Of a stretch of DNA of 64,000 bases, positions 26,208-35,048 are shown piece by piece. The DNA lies in the NCBI GenBank assembly GCA_020635565.1, contig JACJZN010000007.1, positions 310,001 to 374,000 on the forward strand. The letters are read 5' to 3'. This DNA comes from Flavobacteriales bacterium (GTDB lineage: Bacteria > Bacteroidota > Bacteroidia > Flavobacteriales_D > Parvicellaceae). Below the pieces are notes generated by a model, which searched no databases, was not told the DNA's origin, and was given only the letters and a program-made list of their open reading frames with translations. Both the position numbers and the translations under genes were made by a program. Position 1 is the stretch's first letter; each line of letters opens with the position of its first letter.

Positions 26208-26521
26208 TGAAAGTACTTTATAACGTAACGGTTAACATTGATGAGGAGGTTCATGACGAATGGTTGAAATGGATGAAGGAAGTCCACATTCCAGATGTAA
26301 TGAATACTGGATATTTTTTGGAAAACAGAATCCTAAAAATTTTAGCTGAATCAGAGGGAGGTGTTTCGTATGCAATACAATATTTGTGTAATAGCATGAG
26401 TGATCTGGAAGAGTATCAGGACAAACATGCTCCGCGTTTACAAAAGGAACATACCGATAAGTACGAAGGGAAATTTGTTGCCTTTAGAACTTTGTTGGAA
26501 GTAGTTCACCAACACGATTAA
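26207..26521 (+). CDS. DUF4286 family protein
   Basis: The 104-residue cytoplasmic protein matches DUF4286: it opens MKVLYNVTVNIDEEVHDEWLKWM (pattern yNVTvni...i...W..WM), then HIPDVMNTG, and SYAIQYLC, ending with the F(V)AFRTLLEVV strand. The fold is probably a dimeric alpha-beta barrel of the antibiotic-monooxygenase type; no function is known. It is transcribed between rlmB (1-base overlap) and sufE (3-base gap). Confidence 0.85.
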   Translation: MKVLYNVTVNIDEEVHDEWLKWMKEVHIPDVMNTGYFLENRILKILAESEGGVSYAIQYLCNSMSDLEEYQDKHAPRLQKEHTDKYEGKFVAFRTLLEVVHQHD

Positions 26522-26524
26522 AAT

Positions 26525-26938
26525 ATGACAATACAAGAAAAGGGACAGGAAGTTGTTGAAGAATTCGAATTGTTCGATGACTGGATGGAGAAATACGAAC
26601 ACATCATTGAGCTTGGAAAGGATTTGCCAATAATCGAAGATCAATACAAAACGGATGATAACTTGATCAAAGGTTGTCAGAGTAAGGTTTGGGTCTGGGC
26701 TGAGTTCAATAACGGGCGAATTAATTTTACAGCAGACAGTGAAGCAATTATTACGAAAGGAATCATTGCATTATTGGTACGTGTTTTGAATAATTCTGCT
26801 CCTGAAGAAGTCTTGAAGGCAGATTTTGAGTTTATTAAAACGATTGGACTGCAGGATCATTTATCTCCGACCAGAGCTAATGGTTTGTTAGGAATGATCA
26901 AGCGATTAAAAGAACTGGCTTTACAAAACTGTGAATAA
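26525..26938 (+). CDS. sufE: Sulfur acceptor protein SufE
   Basis: SufE takes persulfide sulfur from SufS and passes it to the SufBCD scaffold. The 137-residue protein has the expected VEEFELFDDWMEKYEHIIELG start, DNLIKGCQSKVW with the acceptor Cys at position 51, and the late RANGL motif that closes the family. The length is normal. The downstream PaaD-like gene starts within its last codons (8-base overlap), so a joint Fe-S role is likely. The sufS partner is about 8 kb upstream rather than adjacent. Confidence 0.93.
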   Translation: MTIQEKGQEVVEEFELFDDWMEKYEHIIELGKDLPIIEDQYKTDDNLIKGCQSKVWVWAEFNNGRINFTADSEAIITKGIIALLVRVLNNSAPEEVLKADFEFIKTIGLQDHLSPTRANGLLGMIKRLKELALQNCE

Positions 26939-27419
26939 GGAGGAACAACATATATATAACCTAATCAAGGAAATTCCCGATCCGGAAATTCCGGTTTTAA
27001 CGATTGTAGACCTAGGTGTTATTCGTAAAGTGAGTGTGAATGATGAGGTCGTGATCACCATTACACCTACCTATACCGGATGTCCAGCCATGAATCAGTT
27101 TGAGGACGACATTCTAAAAACTCTAACGGAAAACGGCATCAAAAATGCAAGAATTGAAACGCAATATGAACCTGCCTGGACTACGGATTGGATGAGTGAT
27201 GAGGCAAAGCAGAAATTACAGGATTATGGAATTGCACCGCCTCAGGAAAAAACTTCGGACAAGAATTATATCATTGGAAAAGAAAAGAAAAGAGTGATAT
27301 GTCCTCAATGTAAATCAGAAGATACTAAAATGATCAGTCAATTCGGGTCCACCGCATGTAAGGCTCTATATCAATGTAATGTTTGTAAAGAACCTTTCGA
27401 CTATTTCAAATGTATTTGA
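26931..27419 (+). CDS. PaaD-like DUF59 (MIP18) protein with C-terminal zinc ribbon
   Basis: The 162-residue protein has an N-terminal DUF59 domain (IPDPEIPVLTIVDLGVIRKV, TPTYTGCPAMNQ with the conserved Cys) and a C-terminal Cys-pair domain (CPQCKSEDTKMIS, FGSTACKALYQCNVC, EPFDYFKC). This two-domain form is that of PaaD, which matures the Fe-S reductase PaaE of the phenylacetyl-CoA epoxidase. No paaABCE genes are in the window. The gene overlaps sufE by 8 bases and starts with GTG, so it may be a general Fe-S targeting factor here. Confidence 0.88.
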   Translation: MNKEEQHIYNLIKEIPDPEIPVLTIVDLGVIRKVSVNDEVVITITPTYTGCPAMNQFEDDILKTLTENGIKNARIETQYEPAWTTDWMSDEAKQKLQDYGIAPPQEKTSDKNYIIGKEKKRVICPQCKSEDTKMISQFGSTACKALYQCNVCKEPFDYFKCI

Positions 27420-28479
27420 TTTGAGACAAATCCTATCATATATTTTATGTCTGTTCTCATTCGTTTCTTATACACAGAAACCAACATCAATAGTCGACTT
27501 GTCGGATGATATGAGAGAAACCTCGGGTTTGATTTTTATTGACGGTGCTTTTTACACATTTAATGATTCGGGCGGGGAAGCAGAATTGTATCAAATGGAT
27601 ACAATTTCAGGAAAAGTTTCTCAGACGATTAAAGTGGAAGGAGCGAAGAATAAAGACTGGGAAGCAGTAACCACAGATGATTCGTATATCTACATTGGAG
27701 ATATAGGGAATAACTCGGGAAAAAGAAAGGATCTGGTGATCTATAAGTGTCCTATTCAGGGATTGAAAGAAGGAAAGCTGACATCTGAAAAGATAATGAT
27801 CTCCTACGAGGACCAAAAAGTCTTTGACAATGAACCTCATAATCACGAATATGATGGAGAAGGGTTGTTTATGATGAATGGCAAACTATATCTAATCTCC
27901 AAAAACTGGTCATACAATGAATCAAAAATTTATGAGGTGCCAACTATTCCCGGTGCGTATAAGCTGGATGTCAAAACAAGAATCGGGGTTTATGGCAAAG
28001 TAACTGATGCCTATTTTAATAGTGTTGATGAGAATCTTTATCTGATTGGATATGGAGAGAATCGCTTCATTACTTGCATCAAAGATTTCAACGGAATTGA
28101 GATAAATGAGGAAGTTACAATACCGATCACAACTATTAATGGATTACAAACAGAAGGAATATGTGTAGTTGGAGATTTGATATACTATACAAGTGAAGAA
28201 GTAAAGGTGTTTAAAGCTTTATTGGGCAGATTTAGTAAGAAGGATTTTGAAGGATCTGTAGAGATTAAACTCAATCAAAATAGACTTAAATTTAACGCCA
28301 CCAATAAAATGTCTTCCGTCAAAGTTGAAGATCAAAATGGAGAAATACTTTCAAGATTTAAGAACATCAACAATAAATCTAAGATTCTGGAATTGGAAGA
28401 TTTAGAAAATGTAAACCAACTATTCATCCACGTTGAAATGAAGAATGGTGTTATTTTTAACAAAATGATCAGTCTTTAG
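27379..28479 (+). CDS. Secreted beta-propeller-like protein with possible type A T9SS tail
   Basis: It is drawn from the ATG at 27379 (366 residues), which overlaps the PaaD-like gene by 41 bases. A TTG at 27421, giving a shorter signal peptide (LRQILSYILCLFSFVSYTQ), fits better with the upstream stop, so the start is uncertain. The mature part resembles a propeller (ETSGLIFIDGAFYTFNDSGGE, then IYIGDIGNNSGKR, then HEYDGEGLFMMNGKLYLIS), as in SdiA-regulated/esterase-like propellers. The end (SVKVEDQNGEIL...LFIHVEMKNGVIFNKMISL, abbreviated) has the strand order of a T9SS type A domain but lacks the usual PNP motif. Its 3' end overlaps the next convergent gene by 11 bases. Confidence 0.7.
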   Translation: MFVKNLSTISNVFDLRQILSYILCLFSFVSYTQKPTSIVDLSDDMRETSGLIFIDGAFYTFNDSGGEAELYQMDTISGKVSQTIKVEGAKNKDWEAVTTDDSYIYIGDIGNNSGKRKDLVIYKCPIQGLKEGKLTSEKIMISYEDQKVFDNEPHNHEYDGEGLFMMNGKLYLISKNWSYNESKIYEVPTIPGAYKLDVKTRIGVYGKVTDAYFNSVDENLYLIGYGENRFITCIKDFNGIEINEEVTIPITTINGLQTEGICVVGDLIYYTSEEVKVFKALLGRFSKKDFEGSVEIKLNQNRLKFNATNKMSSVKVEDQNGEILSRFKNINNKSKILELEDLENVNQLFIHVEMKNGVIFNKMISL

Positions 28480-29044
28480 AGCTGTAGAAATTAAAACCAA
28501 GCCCAAAAGATATTCGCCATTCATTTAGTGAAAGTGCTGTAGGATAATTTTCTGTAAGCGTGCCCATCATATATTTCACATTAGCAAATACGTTAAACCA
28601 TTTGATGAAATGATATCTAACGCCTGCATTCAAGGCAATAAGTGGAACTACACTATATTTTCCTGCCACAGGTCTTGAGCCTGAACGATCTATTGCTGAA
28701 ACCAAACTCACTGCTGGCATAAGCCCTACATGAGGGTCAAATGGACCATCTTTTAAAAAGTGATAATTTGGACCAAATACAATCGTACTATTTTCTGCCA
28801 TAAGTGTCTGCTGTTCCTGAGCTCCAACATACCAATAGGCCTCGCCATTAATTGAAACTCTCGGTTCCGGATAGAAATAAGCAAAACCATGCACGTAAAG
28901 ATTCATGTCAGGATTGTTTTTCTGAAAACCTGTCGTGATGGTTGCGGATCCTCCCGTAAGATGTTTTCGCGTAATAAGATCTTGGGAAAGAAGCCTGGTT
29001 GAACTCGAGACCAATAAGAATAATATGATCAGTTTCTTCCCCAT
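28469..29044 (-). CDS. Outer-membrane beta-barrel protein
   Basis: The 191-residue protein has a signal peptide (ending TRLLSQ, about residue 20) and alternating amphipathic strands (NLYVHGFAYFYP, RVSINGEAYWYVG, ALNAGVRYHFIKWFNVFANVKYMMG) with the terminal aromatic strand WRISFGLGFNFY typical of BAM-inserted barrels. Its start overlaps the preceding gene by 16 bases, so the two barrels are co-expressed. Function unknown. Confidence 0.7.
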   Translation of the reverse strand: MGKKLIILFLLVSSSTRLLSQDLITRKHLTGGSATITTGFQKNNPDMNLYVHGFAYFYPEPRVSINGEAYWYVGAQEQQTLMAENSTIVFGPNYHFLKDGPFDPHVGLMPAVSLVSAIDRSGSRPVAGKYSVVPLIALNAGVRYHFIKWFNVFANVKYMMGTLTENYPTALSLNEWRISFGLGFNFYSSKD

Positions 29045-29667
29045 AGTTTCCCAATTTTATAGTTCATACTAAGCGTTACAAGTATATGGCCTTCCAGATC
29101 CACACCGCTATTTTTACTGAGTGTAACGTGATGGTGATCGTGACCATCATCGTCAATTTCAGCAGCAATATCGCTTCCTAAATGGATCATATATTGAACT
29201 TTCGAAGAAAAGTCTAATCTCGGAGTAAGATTGAATGAAATTCCTGTTCCAAACTGAACTGCTGAACTCCATCGTTCTAAGAAATTATCTGTTCCAATCT
29301 CGTTTACGAATGTGTGGTCAAAACAATGTCCGACTTCAAAAAATGGCTGTAATAATTTTTCTGAAGTTGAGTTGTTTTTCAGATAATAATAAAATACTGA
29401 CCAGCCAATATGAAGATCTTTTCTACCAACTATTCCTTCAGCATCCGATGAAATATAATCCAAATACCATTCCGTGTTCACTCGGTTGGATAGTTGTATT
29501 CTGAATTGTCCTCCAGCACCTGTTCCAACTCCACTTCCGTAATGATTAAACAAACTTATCGTAGATCTTGATCCAAGAGAAAACATACCGGCTGAGCTCA
29601 GTTCCTGCGTATTTCCATTGATCAAAATGCCAATTGAGAATACTAAAAAGAGAAGTGCTTTCTTCAT
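29029..29667 (-). CDS. Outer-membrane protein, probable 8-stranded barrel (acyloxyacyl-hydrolase/PagL-like)
   Basis: The 212-residue protein has a signal peptide (ending NGNTQ) followed by barrel strands (GAGGQFRIQLSNRVNTEWYLDYI, abbreviated pattern; FEVGHCFDHTF; AVQFGTGISFNLTPRLDFSSKVQYMIHLG) and a His-rich loop DDDGHDHHHV near residue 175. The order of strands resembles small barrels annotated as acyloxyacyl hydrolase (PagL) in Bacteroidota, but no catalytic His-Ser pair could be assigned with confidence. The His cluster may bind metal. It precedes a second barrel gene with overlap. Confidence 0.6.
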   Translation of the reverse strand: MKKALLFLVFSIGILINGNTQELSSAGMFSLGSRSTISLFNHYGSGVGTGAGGQFRIQLSNRVNTEWYLDYISSDAEGIVGRKDLHIGWSVFYYYLKNNSTSEKLLQPFFEVGHCFDHTFVNEIGTDNFLERWSSAVQFGTGISFNLTPRLDFSSKVQYMIHLGSDIAAEIDDDGHDHHHVTLSKNSGVDLEGHILVTLSMNYKIGKLWGRN

Positions 29668-29736
29668 AGCAAAAGTGTTAAGTATGTTAGGGTGACAACC
29701 AATTCACGGAAGGGTTGCATAAAATATGGCTAAATA

Positions 29737-31578
29737 TTATTCAACCGTAACAGATTTTGCCAAGTTTCTTGGTTGATCCACATTACAGCCTCTCATCACA
29801 GCGATATGATAACTCAGTAGCTGAAAAGGTATAGTTGCAATCAATGGAACTAATAAATCATCAGTCTTGGGAATCTCAATCACATGATCAGCTATTCCGC
29901 TTACTACTTTATCACCTTTTGTAACGATAGCAATCACCTTTCCTTTTCGTGCTTTAACCTCTTGGATGTTACTTACAACTTTTTCATAACTAGCATCATT
30001 GGTAGCAATTACAAAAGTAGGCATGGCTTCATCGATCAAAGCAATAGGCCCATGCTTCATTTCTGCTGCTGGATATCCTTCTGCATGTATATATGAAATC
30101 TCTTTCAGCTTTAATGCGCCTTCTAATGCAACCGGAAAGTTAATTCCTCTTCCTAGGTACAACGCATTCGGTGCATCTTTGTAGATATCAGCAATATGCT
30201 GAATCTTTGCATCACTCTTCAAGACACTCTCCACCTTATCTGGAATGTTATTTAGATCCAATAAAAGACGAGTAAATCTTTCGTCAGAAATGGTTCCTTT
30301 TTCTCTTCCGATCATCAAGGCCATCAGGGTAAGAACCGTTACTTGAGCTGTAAATGCTTTTGTGGAAGCAACTCCAATTTCAGGACCAGCGTGAGTGTAA
30401 CTTCCGCAATGACTTGCACGTGAAATAGAACTTCCAACCACATTGCAAACACCTACGATTAGCGCTCCTTTAGATTTCGCCAATTCGATTGCAGCAAGTG
30501 TATCAGCCGTTTCTCCAGATTGGGAAATTGCAATGACTACATCGCCTTCGTTAATAATTGGATTTCTATATCTGAATTCAGAAGCATATTCCACTTCAAC
30601 AGGAGTTCTAGCTAATTCTTCAAATAAGTACTCACCAACCAAACCAGCATGCCAAGAAGTACCACAAGCCACAAAAATGATCCTGTTTGCATTAACAATC
30701 TGTTCCTTATACTGCCTGATTCCTCCCAAAGCCACCATTTGATCCTCCAAATTGATTCTTCCACGCATACAGTCATGGATAGATCTAGGTTGCTCATAGA
30801 TCTCCTTCAGCATAAAATGCTCATACCCCCCTTTTTCTATTGCTTCCAATTGGAGTTCTAGTTCCTGAACATATGGAGTGATTTCCTGATTTTTAATTGT
30901 TTTGAGTTTTAAACCTTCTTTAAGGTTGATCTTAGCGATCTCACCATCTTCTAGATAAACAACATTTTTTGTATATTCTACAATAGGTGTCGCATCAGAT
31001 GCACAGAAATATTCATTTTTACCAATACCGATCACAAGTGGTGAACTTTTTCTAGCTGCGATCAATTCAAGAGGATTGTCTTTTGATATGACCACAATAG
31101 CATAAGCGCCAATGACTTCATTTAAAGCAATACGGACAGCGGTGAATAATGAGCAGTTCTGCTTGTCGATAATATCTTCGATCAAATGCATTAATACTTC
31201 AGTATCCGTCTCACTATGAAAAACATGACCTCTCTTGATCAACTCTTCCTTTAAAATGGCATAATTCTCTATGATTCCGTTGTGAACCAAAGCGTACTTT
31301 CCGTTACCAGAAGGGTGCGGATGCGCATTGACGTCATTCGGTTCTCCATGGGTTGCCCATCTTGTGTGACCAATCCCGATGTTTCCCGAAATGTTCTGAT
31401 CTTGAGCATAAGCTTCTAATTCAGCAACTTTACCTTGTTTTTTATACAGATTTAAATCTCCATCACAGTTTAACGCGATACCTGCACTGTCATACCCTCT
31501 GTACTCAAGTCTTTGCAATCCCTTTATAATGATTGGATATGCTTCTCTATGTCCTATATATGCTACAATCCCACACAT
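29737..31578 (-). CDS. glmS: Glutamine-fructose-6-phosphate aminotransferase (isomerizing)
   Basis: The enzyme makes glucosamine-6-phosphate from fructose-6-phosphate and glutamine, the first step to UDP-GlcNAc. The 613-residue protein has the N-terminal nucleophile MCGIVAYIG (Cys2), the glutaminase motifs RGYDSAGIA, GHTRWATHG and HNGIIENY, two SIS domains (CGTSWHAGLVGEYLFE, SQSGETADTLAA; YLGRGINFPVALEGALKLKEISY) and the C-terminal DQPRNLAKSVTVE. Length is full. It is the last gene of a glgA-like / DUF4270 / glmS operon, 2 bases after DUF4270. Confidence 0.96.
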   Translation of the reverse strand: MCGIVAYIGHREAYPIIIKGLQRLEYRGYDSAGIALNCDGDLNLYKKQGKVAELEAYAQDQNISGNIGIGHTRWATHGEPNDVNAHPHPSGNGKYALVHNGIIENYAILKEELIKRGHVFHSETDTEVLMHLIEDIIDKQNCSLFTAVRIALNEVIGAYAIVVISKDNPLELIAARKSSPLVIGIGKNEYFCASDATPIVEYTKNVVYLEDGEIAKINLKEGLKLKTIKNQEITPYVQELELQLEAIEKGGYEHFMLKEIYEQPRSIHDCMRGRINLEDQMVALGGIRQYKEQIVNANRIIFVACGTSWHAGLVGEYLFEELARTPVEVEYASEFRYRNPIINEGDVVIAISQSGETADTLAAIELAKSKGALIVGVCNVVGSSISRASHCGSYTHAGPEIGVASTKAFTAQVTVLTLMALMIGREKGTISDERFTRLLLDLNNIPDKVESVLKSDAKIQHIADIYKDAPNALYLGRGINFPVALEGALKLKEISYIHAEGYPAAEMKHGPIALIDEAMPTFVIATNDASYEKVVSNIQEVKARKGKVIAIVTKGDKVVSGIADHVIEIPKTDDLLVPLIATIPFQLLSYHIAVMRGCNVDQPRNLAKSVTVE

Positions 31579-31580
31579 GA

Positions 31581-32942
31581 TTATTCGTATTTACTATAAG
31601 TTACAACTACTTTTGGTTTGTCTTTTAATATGGTCTCCGGGCCATTGAACACAACTCTGTTTGCACTAACACCATTTCCTGTAGAGAGAATAGTTAGCGG
31701 TCCTGCTGTGATCTCTCCACTAATTAACTGATTATAATAACGTGTGATGTTAAAAGTATATGAACTTTCATCATCGTCAAAATTTCCCCCTGGGCTATCG
31801 CTATAATCAGGAATGAAGCTGATTGTACCATCTTCATTCTCCATTACCAGATAAAAAATATCAGAAGGATAATATGGATCACCTGGATAGTATTGAATAG
31901 GTAGTACTAATTCAGCTTTATTAATAACTACATCGCCACTATCTAAAATATTAATAAGGTAGGGAATGTCAATTTTTGCTCTAACTCCTCCCATGGTCTG
32001 GGAAAAGAAAAGTTCCTGTCCTAATGTCGAGTCAATTAGAATTTGTTCAACCATCGTTCCGGTATAATCCTGTTGAAAGTTGGTGAATCTTGCGCAACTC
32101 GAATTGATATTGAAGTCAAACTCTAACGTATCATGCTCCGATGAATTCCCAAGGGTATCCCTGTAGTAGAGGGTTATTTTTGAATCCGTACTTTCAAGAT
32201 CCAAATAAAGAATACCTCCTTCTCCTGCAGACTGACTGGTGTTTTTAACCTTAATATGCAGTCCTTTAAACCAGTCGATAAATTCACCATCACCATCATT
32301 CCCATCTAGTACGCCAGTTCCGCTTTGATCAACGATGGGTTGAGCAAAATTTGTCAAACTTAATGGGATTGAAAGAAGAGTTCCGTTTGGAGTTATCGAT
32401 CCCATTCCTGATTCCACAAGATCTACTGCGTCCGTGTTCAATGTTGAATTGGAATAGTAAGAAGAGTCTTCAAAGAAATCTTCAGTTACCTGATACACTT
32501 CAAAAGTCTGTTCATCAAGGTAGCCATAAAAACCTGTTATATCCAGATACAGAACAGCACTATCCAAAACAATATCTGACAATGTTCCACCATCTGGCGT
32601 AAAATCTACTGCTCCTTCTAGTCTGATATGAGTGTAAATACTTGCTTCCGCTTTTCCCAATTGCGGATCTACATAGCTTCCGAGTAAGTTACCTGAAGAA
32701 AGTTCATCAGTTACGATAGAATCAGAAACCACAGAATAGGTGATTAGAGAGAAAGTATCAATGTAACTTAATCCTACCAGATCCTCATCAGGATGTAGTC
32801 CTAAACCAAGTTCGTTGTCCTTTTTGGTGCAACTCGATAAAAGGATACCTGTAATAAAAAAACTAGCGGAAAGCATTACTGCGATCCGCTTAGAAAAAGA
32901 TTTGTTGTTTCTCATTAGATTATCAATCGGCCATAACTTCAT
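31581..32942 (-). CDS. DUF4270 lipoprotein
   Basis: The 453-residue protein has a lipobox LLSSCTKKD (Cys about residue 38; an ATG at codon 10 or 23 may be the real start because the first residues are charged). It matches DUF4270 in its opening (LGLGLHPDED, SYSVVSDSIVTDELSSGNLLGSYVDP...FG-like repeat) and closing strand KPKVVVTYSK. The family is restricted to Bacteroidota, is exported, and has no known function. It lies between the GT5-like gene (20-base overlap) and glmS (2-base gap), a gene order seen in other Flavobacteriia. Confidence 0.85.
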   Translation of the reverse strand: MKLWPIDNLMRNNKSFSKRIAVMLSASFFITGILLSSCTKKDNELGLGLHPDEDLVGLSYIDTFSLITYSVVSDSIVTDELSSGNLLGSYVDPQLGKAEASIYTHIRLEGAVDFTPDGGTLSDIVLDSAVLYLDITGFYGYLDEQTFEVYQVTEDFFEDSSYYSNSTLNTDAVDLVESGMGSITPNGTLLSIPLSLTNFAQPIVDQSGTGVLDGNDGDGEFIDWFKGLHIKVKNTSQSAGEGGILYLDLESTDSKITLYYRDTLGNSSEHDTLEFDFNINSSCARFTNFQQDYTGTMVEQILIDSTLGQELFFSQTMGGVRAKIDIPYLINILDSGDVVINKAELVLPIQYYPGDPYYPSDIFYLVMENEDGTISFIPDYSDSPGGNFDDDESSYTFNITRYYNQLISGEITAGPLTILSTGNGVSANRVVFNGPETILKDKPKVVVTYSKYE

Positions 32943-33753
32943 TCAACTCCAAAACATCGTTGTAAAACTCCTGATGTTGTTCGATCAGTGTCCCCTCTGA
33001 TTGATATGCTAACGTTGGTTTACCTAATTTATTTGCGTAAGCGATAATTTCTTCATGCACATCTGCTGTTCCAAGACCAAAGGCATCAGAATGTTGAATC
33101 GCAAGTTTGTTTAGATTAAGAACCGTTCCTTCTTTAACTACCTCAGTTAGATCTTCAGAAATATCATCGAAAGAAAGTCGCTTTACAATATTATTATCTA
33201 ACTTTTCCTTAACCTCAGAATTGTAGCTAGTGTACATAATCTTAGCTTGATTAAAGTGAGGATCTTGAGCATACATAGTTCTCAAATAAAGAGGTGTAAA
33301 TCCAGTCATCCATCCATTACAATGGATAAGATCCGGGCTCCAACCTAGTTTTTTTACTGTTTCCAAGACTCCTCTACTGAAGAACAATGCTCGGTCTGCG
33401 TTATCGCTACTGAATGTTTTTGCATCCTTTTCGTGAAAGACCTCCTTTCTACGGAAGAATTCATCGTTGTCAATAAAGTAAACCTGCATTCTAGCCTGTG
33501 GTATAGAAGCTACCTTGATAATAAGTGGGTGATCTGAATCGTTGATAATTAAATTCATCCCCGAAAGTCGGATAACTTCATGTAGTTGATGTCTTCTTTC
33601 ATTAATTACTCCGAATCTCGGCATGAAGACACGAATTTCTCTCCCGCTTTCTTGAGTTCCATGTGCTAAAGTTTTAACCAATTCAGCAAATGATCTACCT
33701 TCCATGAAGGGGTCAATTGCTTGGGTAATAAACAGAACTTTTGTTTTATCCAT
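32923..33753 (-). CDS. Short glycogen/starch synthase-like protein (GT5 catalytic N-domain only)
   Basis: The 276-residue protein corresponds to the N-terminal Rossmann half of GT5 glycogen synthases: VLFITQAIDPFMEGRSFAELVKTL (pattern only), GREIRVFMPRFGVINER, RALFFSRGVLETVKKLGWSPDLIHCNGWMTGFTPLYL. The C-terminal GT1 half with the ADP-glucose site is missing. The usual N-terminal KTGGL loop is replaced by MEGRSF. It is therefore unlikely to be a complete glycogen synthase. Similar short proteins sit next to panC and glmS in many Bacteroidota, where they may be sensors or subunits; that is inference. Confidence 0.8.
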   Translation of the reverse strand: MDKTKVLFITQAIDPFMEGRSFAELVKTLAHGTQESGREIRVFMPRFGVINERRHQLHEVIRLSGMNLIINDSDHPLIIKVASIPQARMQVYFIDNDEFFRRKEVFHEKDAKTFSSDNADRALFFSRGVLETVKKLGWSPDLIHCNGWMTGFTPLYLRTMYAQDPHFNQAKIMYTSYNSEVKEKLDNNIVKRLSFDDISEDLTEVVKEGTVLNLNKLAIQHSDAFGLGTADVHEEIIAYANKLGKPTLAYQSEGTLIEQHQEFYNDVLELNEVMAD

Positions 33754-33777
33754 ATTTCACTATTTACTTTTCAGATG

Positions 33778-33785
33778 CAAAAATA
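33778..33785 (-). promoter_or_regulatory. Possible -7 box for the glgA-like/DUF4270/glmS operon
   Basis: The minus strand reads TATTTTTG 24 bases before the ATG at 33753. A TTG lies 24 bases further upstream (33812-33810), a little beyond the usual spacing. Confidence 0.4.
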
Positions 33786-33818
33786 TAAAAAAAAAATCGT
33801 TTTTTCCTACAATTACAG

Positions 33819-33826
33819 TAGTTTTG
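33819..33826 (+). promoter_or_regulatory. Possible -7 box of panC
   Basis: TAGTTTTG matches TAnnTTTG and lies 18 bases before the panC ATG at 33845. This also supports starting panC at 33845 rather than at the upstream in-frame ATG at 33704. No TTG is visible at -33. Confidence 0.45.
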
Positions 33827-33844
33827 CCCCAATTTGTAGAGTCT

Positions 33845-34675
33845 ATGAAAGTCTTCAAAACTCAGGAAACTCTAAGGAAAGAGCTGGAAAAATACACTGG
33901 AAAAACAATTGGTTTTGTTCCTACAATGGGAGCACTACATAGGGGACATACCTCACTTCTATTAAAAGCAAAGACGTCATGTGATGTTGTGGTCAGCAGT
34001 ATTTTTGTGAATCCGACACAATTTAATGATCCAAAAGATTTTCAAAATTATCCAATACAAATAGAAGAGGATATTAAAAAACTGGAAGAAGTTGGATGCG
34101 ATATTTTGTATTTACCGGATAATGTGTCTGACGTTTACATGAACGAAACCGATTTTCAAGTTGATCTTGGAGTTCTTGATAAAGTAATGGAGGGGACCAA
34201 CCGCCCAGGACATTTTAAAGGTGTGATGAGAGTGGTGAAACTTCTGTTTGAGATCGTAAAACCGACACATTCATTTTTTGGATTGAAGGATTATCAACAA
34301 TATTTGATCGTAAAGGAGATGGTTTCGCAATTGAACTTGGGCATTCAAATAGTGGGTTGTGAAACGGTCAGAGAAGCAGATGGTTTAGCTATGAGTTCGA
34401 GAAACTTGTTGTTATCTTTCAGTGAAAGACAGGTTGCGACCACGTTAATCAAAACGCTTGAATACTGTCGTGAGCACTATACGGGCTCTGGAATTGGAGA
34501 TTTAGAAAAGAGATGCTTATCTATGATGAGTCAATATGGAGAGCCAGAGTATTTTGTTATAAGAAGAGCGGATAATCTGCAGGAGGTTGATGCTGATTAT
34601 AGAGGAGAGGTAAGGGCTTTTGTTGTATGTAGAATTGGAAAGGTTAGATTAATTGATAACCTTCGAATAAATTAA
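33845..34675 (+). CDS. panC: Pantothenate synthetase
   Basis: It joins pantoate and beta-alanine with ATP to give pantothenate. The 276-residue product starts at MKVFKTQETLRKEL; an in-frame frame opening to 33704 would overlap the divergent gene and lacks family similarity. Motifs: FVPTMGALHRGHTSLL (HIGH-type ATP site; HRGH in place of the more usual HAGH), SIFVNPTQFNDPKDFQNYP, FFGLKDYQQYLIVK and GLAMSSRN. It is followed 12 bases later by panD, which supplies its beta-alanine. Confidence 0.95.
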   Translation: MKVFKTQETLRKELEKYTGKTIGFVPTMGALHRGHTSLLLKAKTSCDVVVSSIFVNPTQFNDPKDFQNYPIQIEEDIKKLEEVGCDILYLPDNVSDVYMNETDFQVDLGVLDKVMEGTNRPGHFKGVMRVVKLLFEIVKPTHSFFGLKDYQQYLIVKEMVSQLNLGIQIVGCETVREADGLAMSSRNLLLSFSERQVATTLIKTLEYCREHYTGSGIGDLEKRCLSMMSQYGEPEYFVIRRADNLQEVDADYRGEVRAFVVCRIGKVRLIDNLRIN

Positions 34676-34687
34676 ACAAGAGAGACA

Positions 34688-35035
34688 ATGTTGATTCAAA
34701 TGTTTAAAGGAAAAATTCATCGTGCTACGGTTACGCAGGCAGATCTGAATTATATAGGTAGTATTACCATTGATGAGGATTTGATGGACGCAGCACATAT
34801 GATTGAAGGAGAAAGAGTGCAGATAGTCAACATCAACAATGGTGAACGTCTGGAAACATATACAATAAAGGGAAAAAGAGGAAGTGGAGTTATCTGTTTA
34901 AATGGTGCTGCTGCCAGAAAAGTGGCTGTAGGAGATAAAGTGATTATTATTGGTTATGCCTGGATGGATGAACAAGAAGCAAAAACCTATAAACCTGGCA
35001 TTGCTTTCCCTGATGATAATAATCTGTTGAAGTAA
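34688..35035 (+). CDS. panD: Aspartate 1-decarboxylase
   Basis: It decarboxylates aspartate to beta-alanine using a pyruvoyl group. The 115-residue proenzyme contains the self-cleavage site YIGSITID (Gly24-Ser25), the FKGKIHRATVTQADLNY start and the NGAAARKVAVGDKVIIIGYAWMD block. It forms the operon panC-panD and is followed 13 bases later by the UPF0104 gene. Confidence 0.95.
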   Translation: MLIQMFKGKIHRATVTQADLNYIGSITIDEDLMDAAHMIEGERVQIVNINNGERLETYTIKGKRGSGVICLNGAAARKVAVGDKVIIIGYAWMDEQEAKTYKPGIAFPDDNNLLK

Positions 35036-35048
35036 TCGTTTTGGGTAG

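Noticed and set aside
32351..32602. Small plus-strand frame inside DUF4270
   Set aside because: It lies opposite a well-supported gene, shows no promoter or family pattern, and is typical of shadow frames in this composition.
33704..33844. N-terminal extension of panC to 33704
   Set aside because: The extra residues overlap the divergent gene and do not match PanC; the family start MKVFKTQETLR begins at 33845, after the promoter box.
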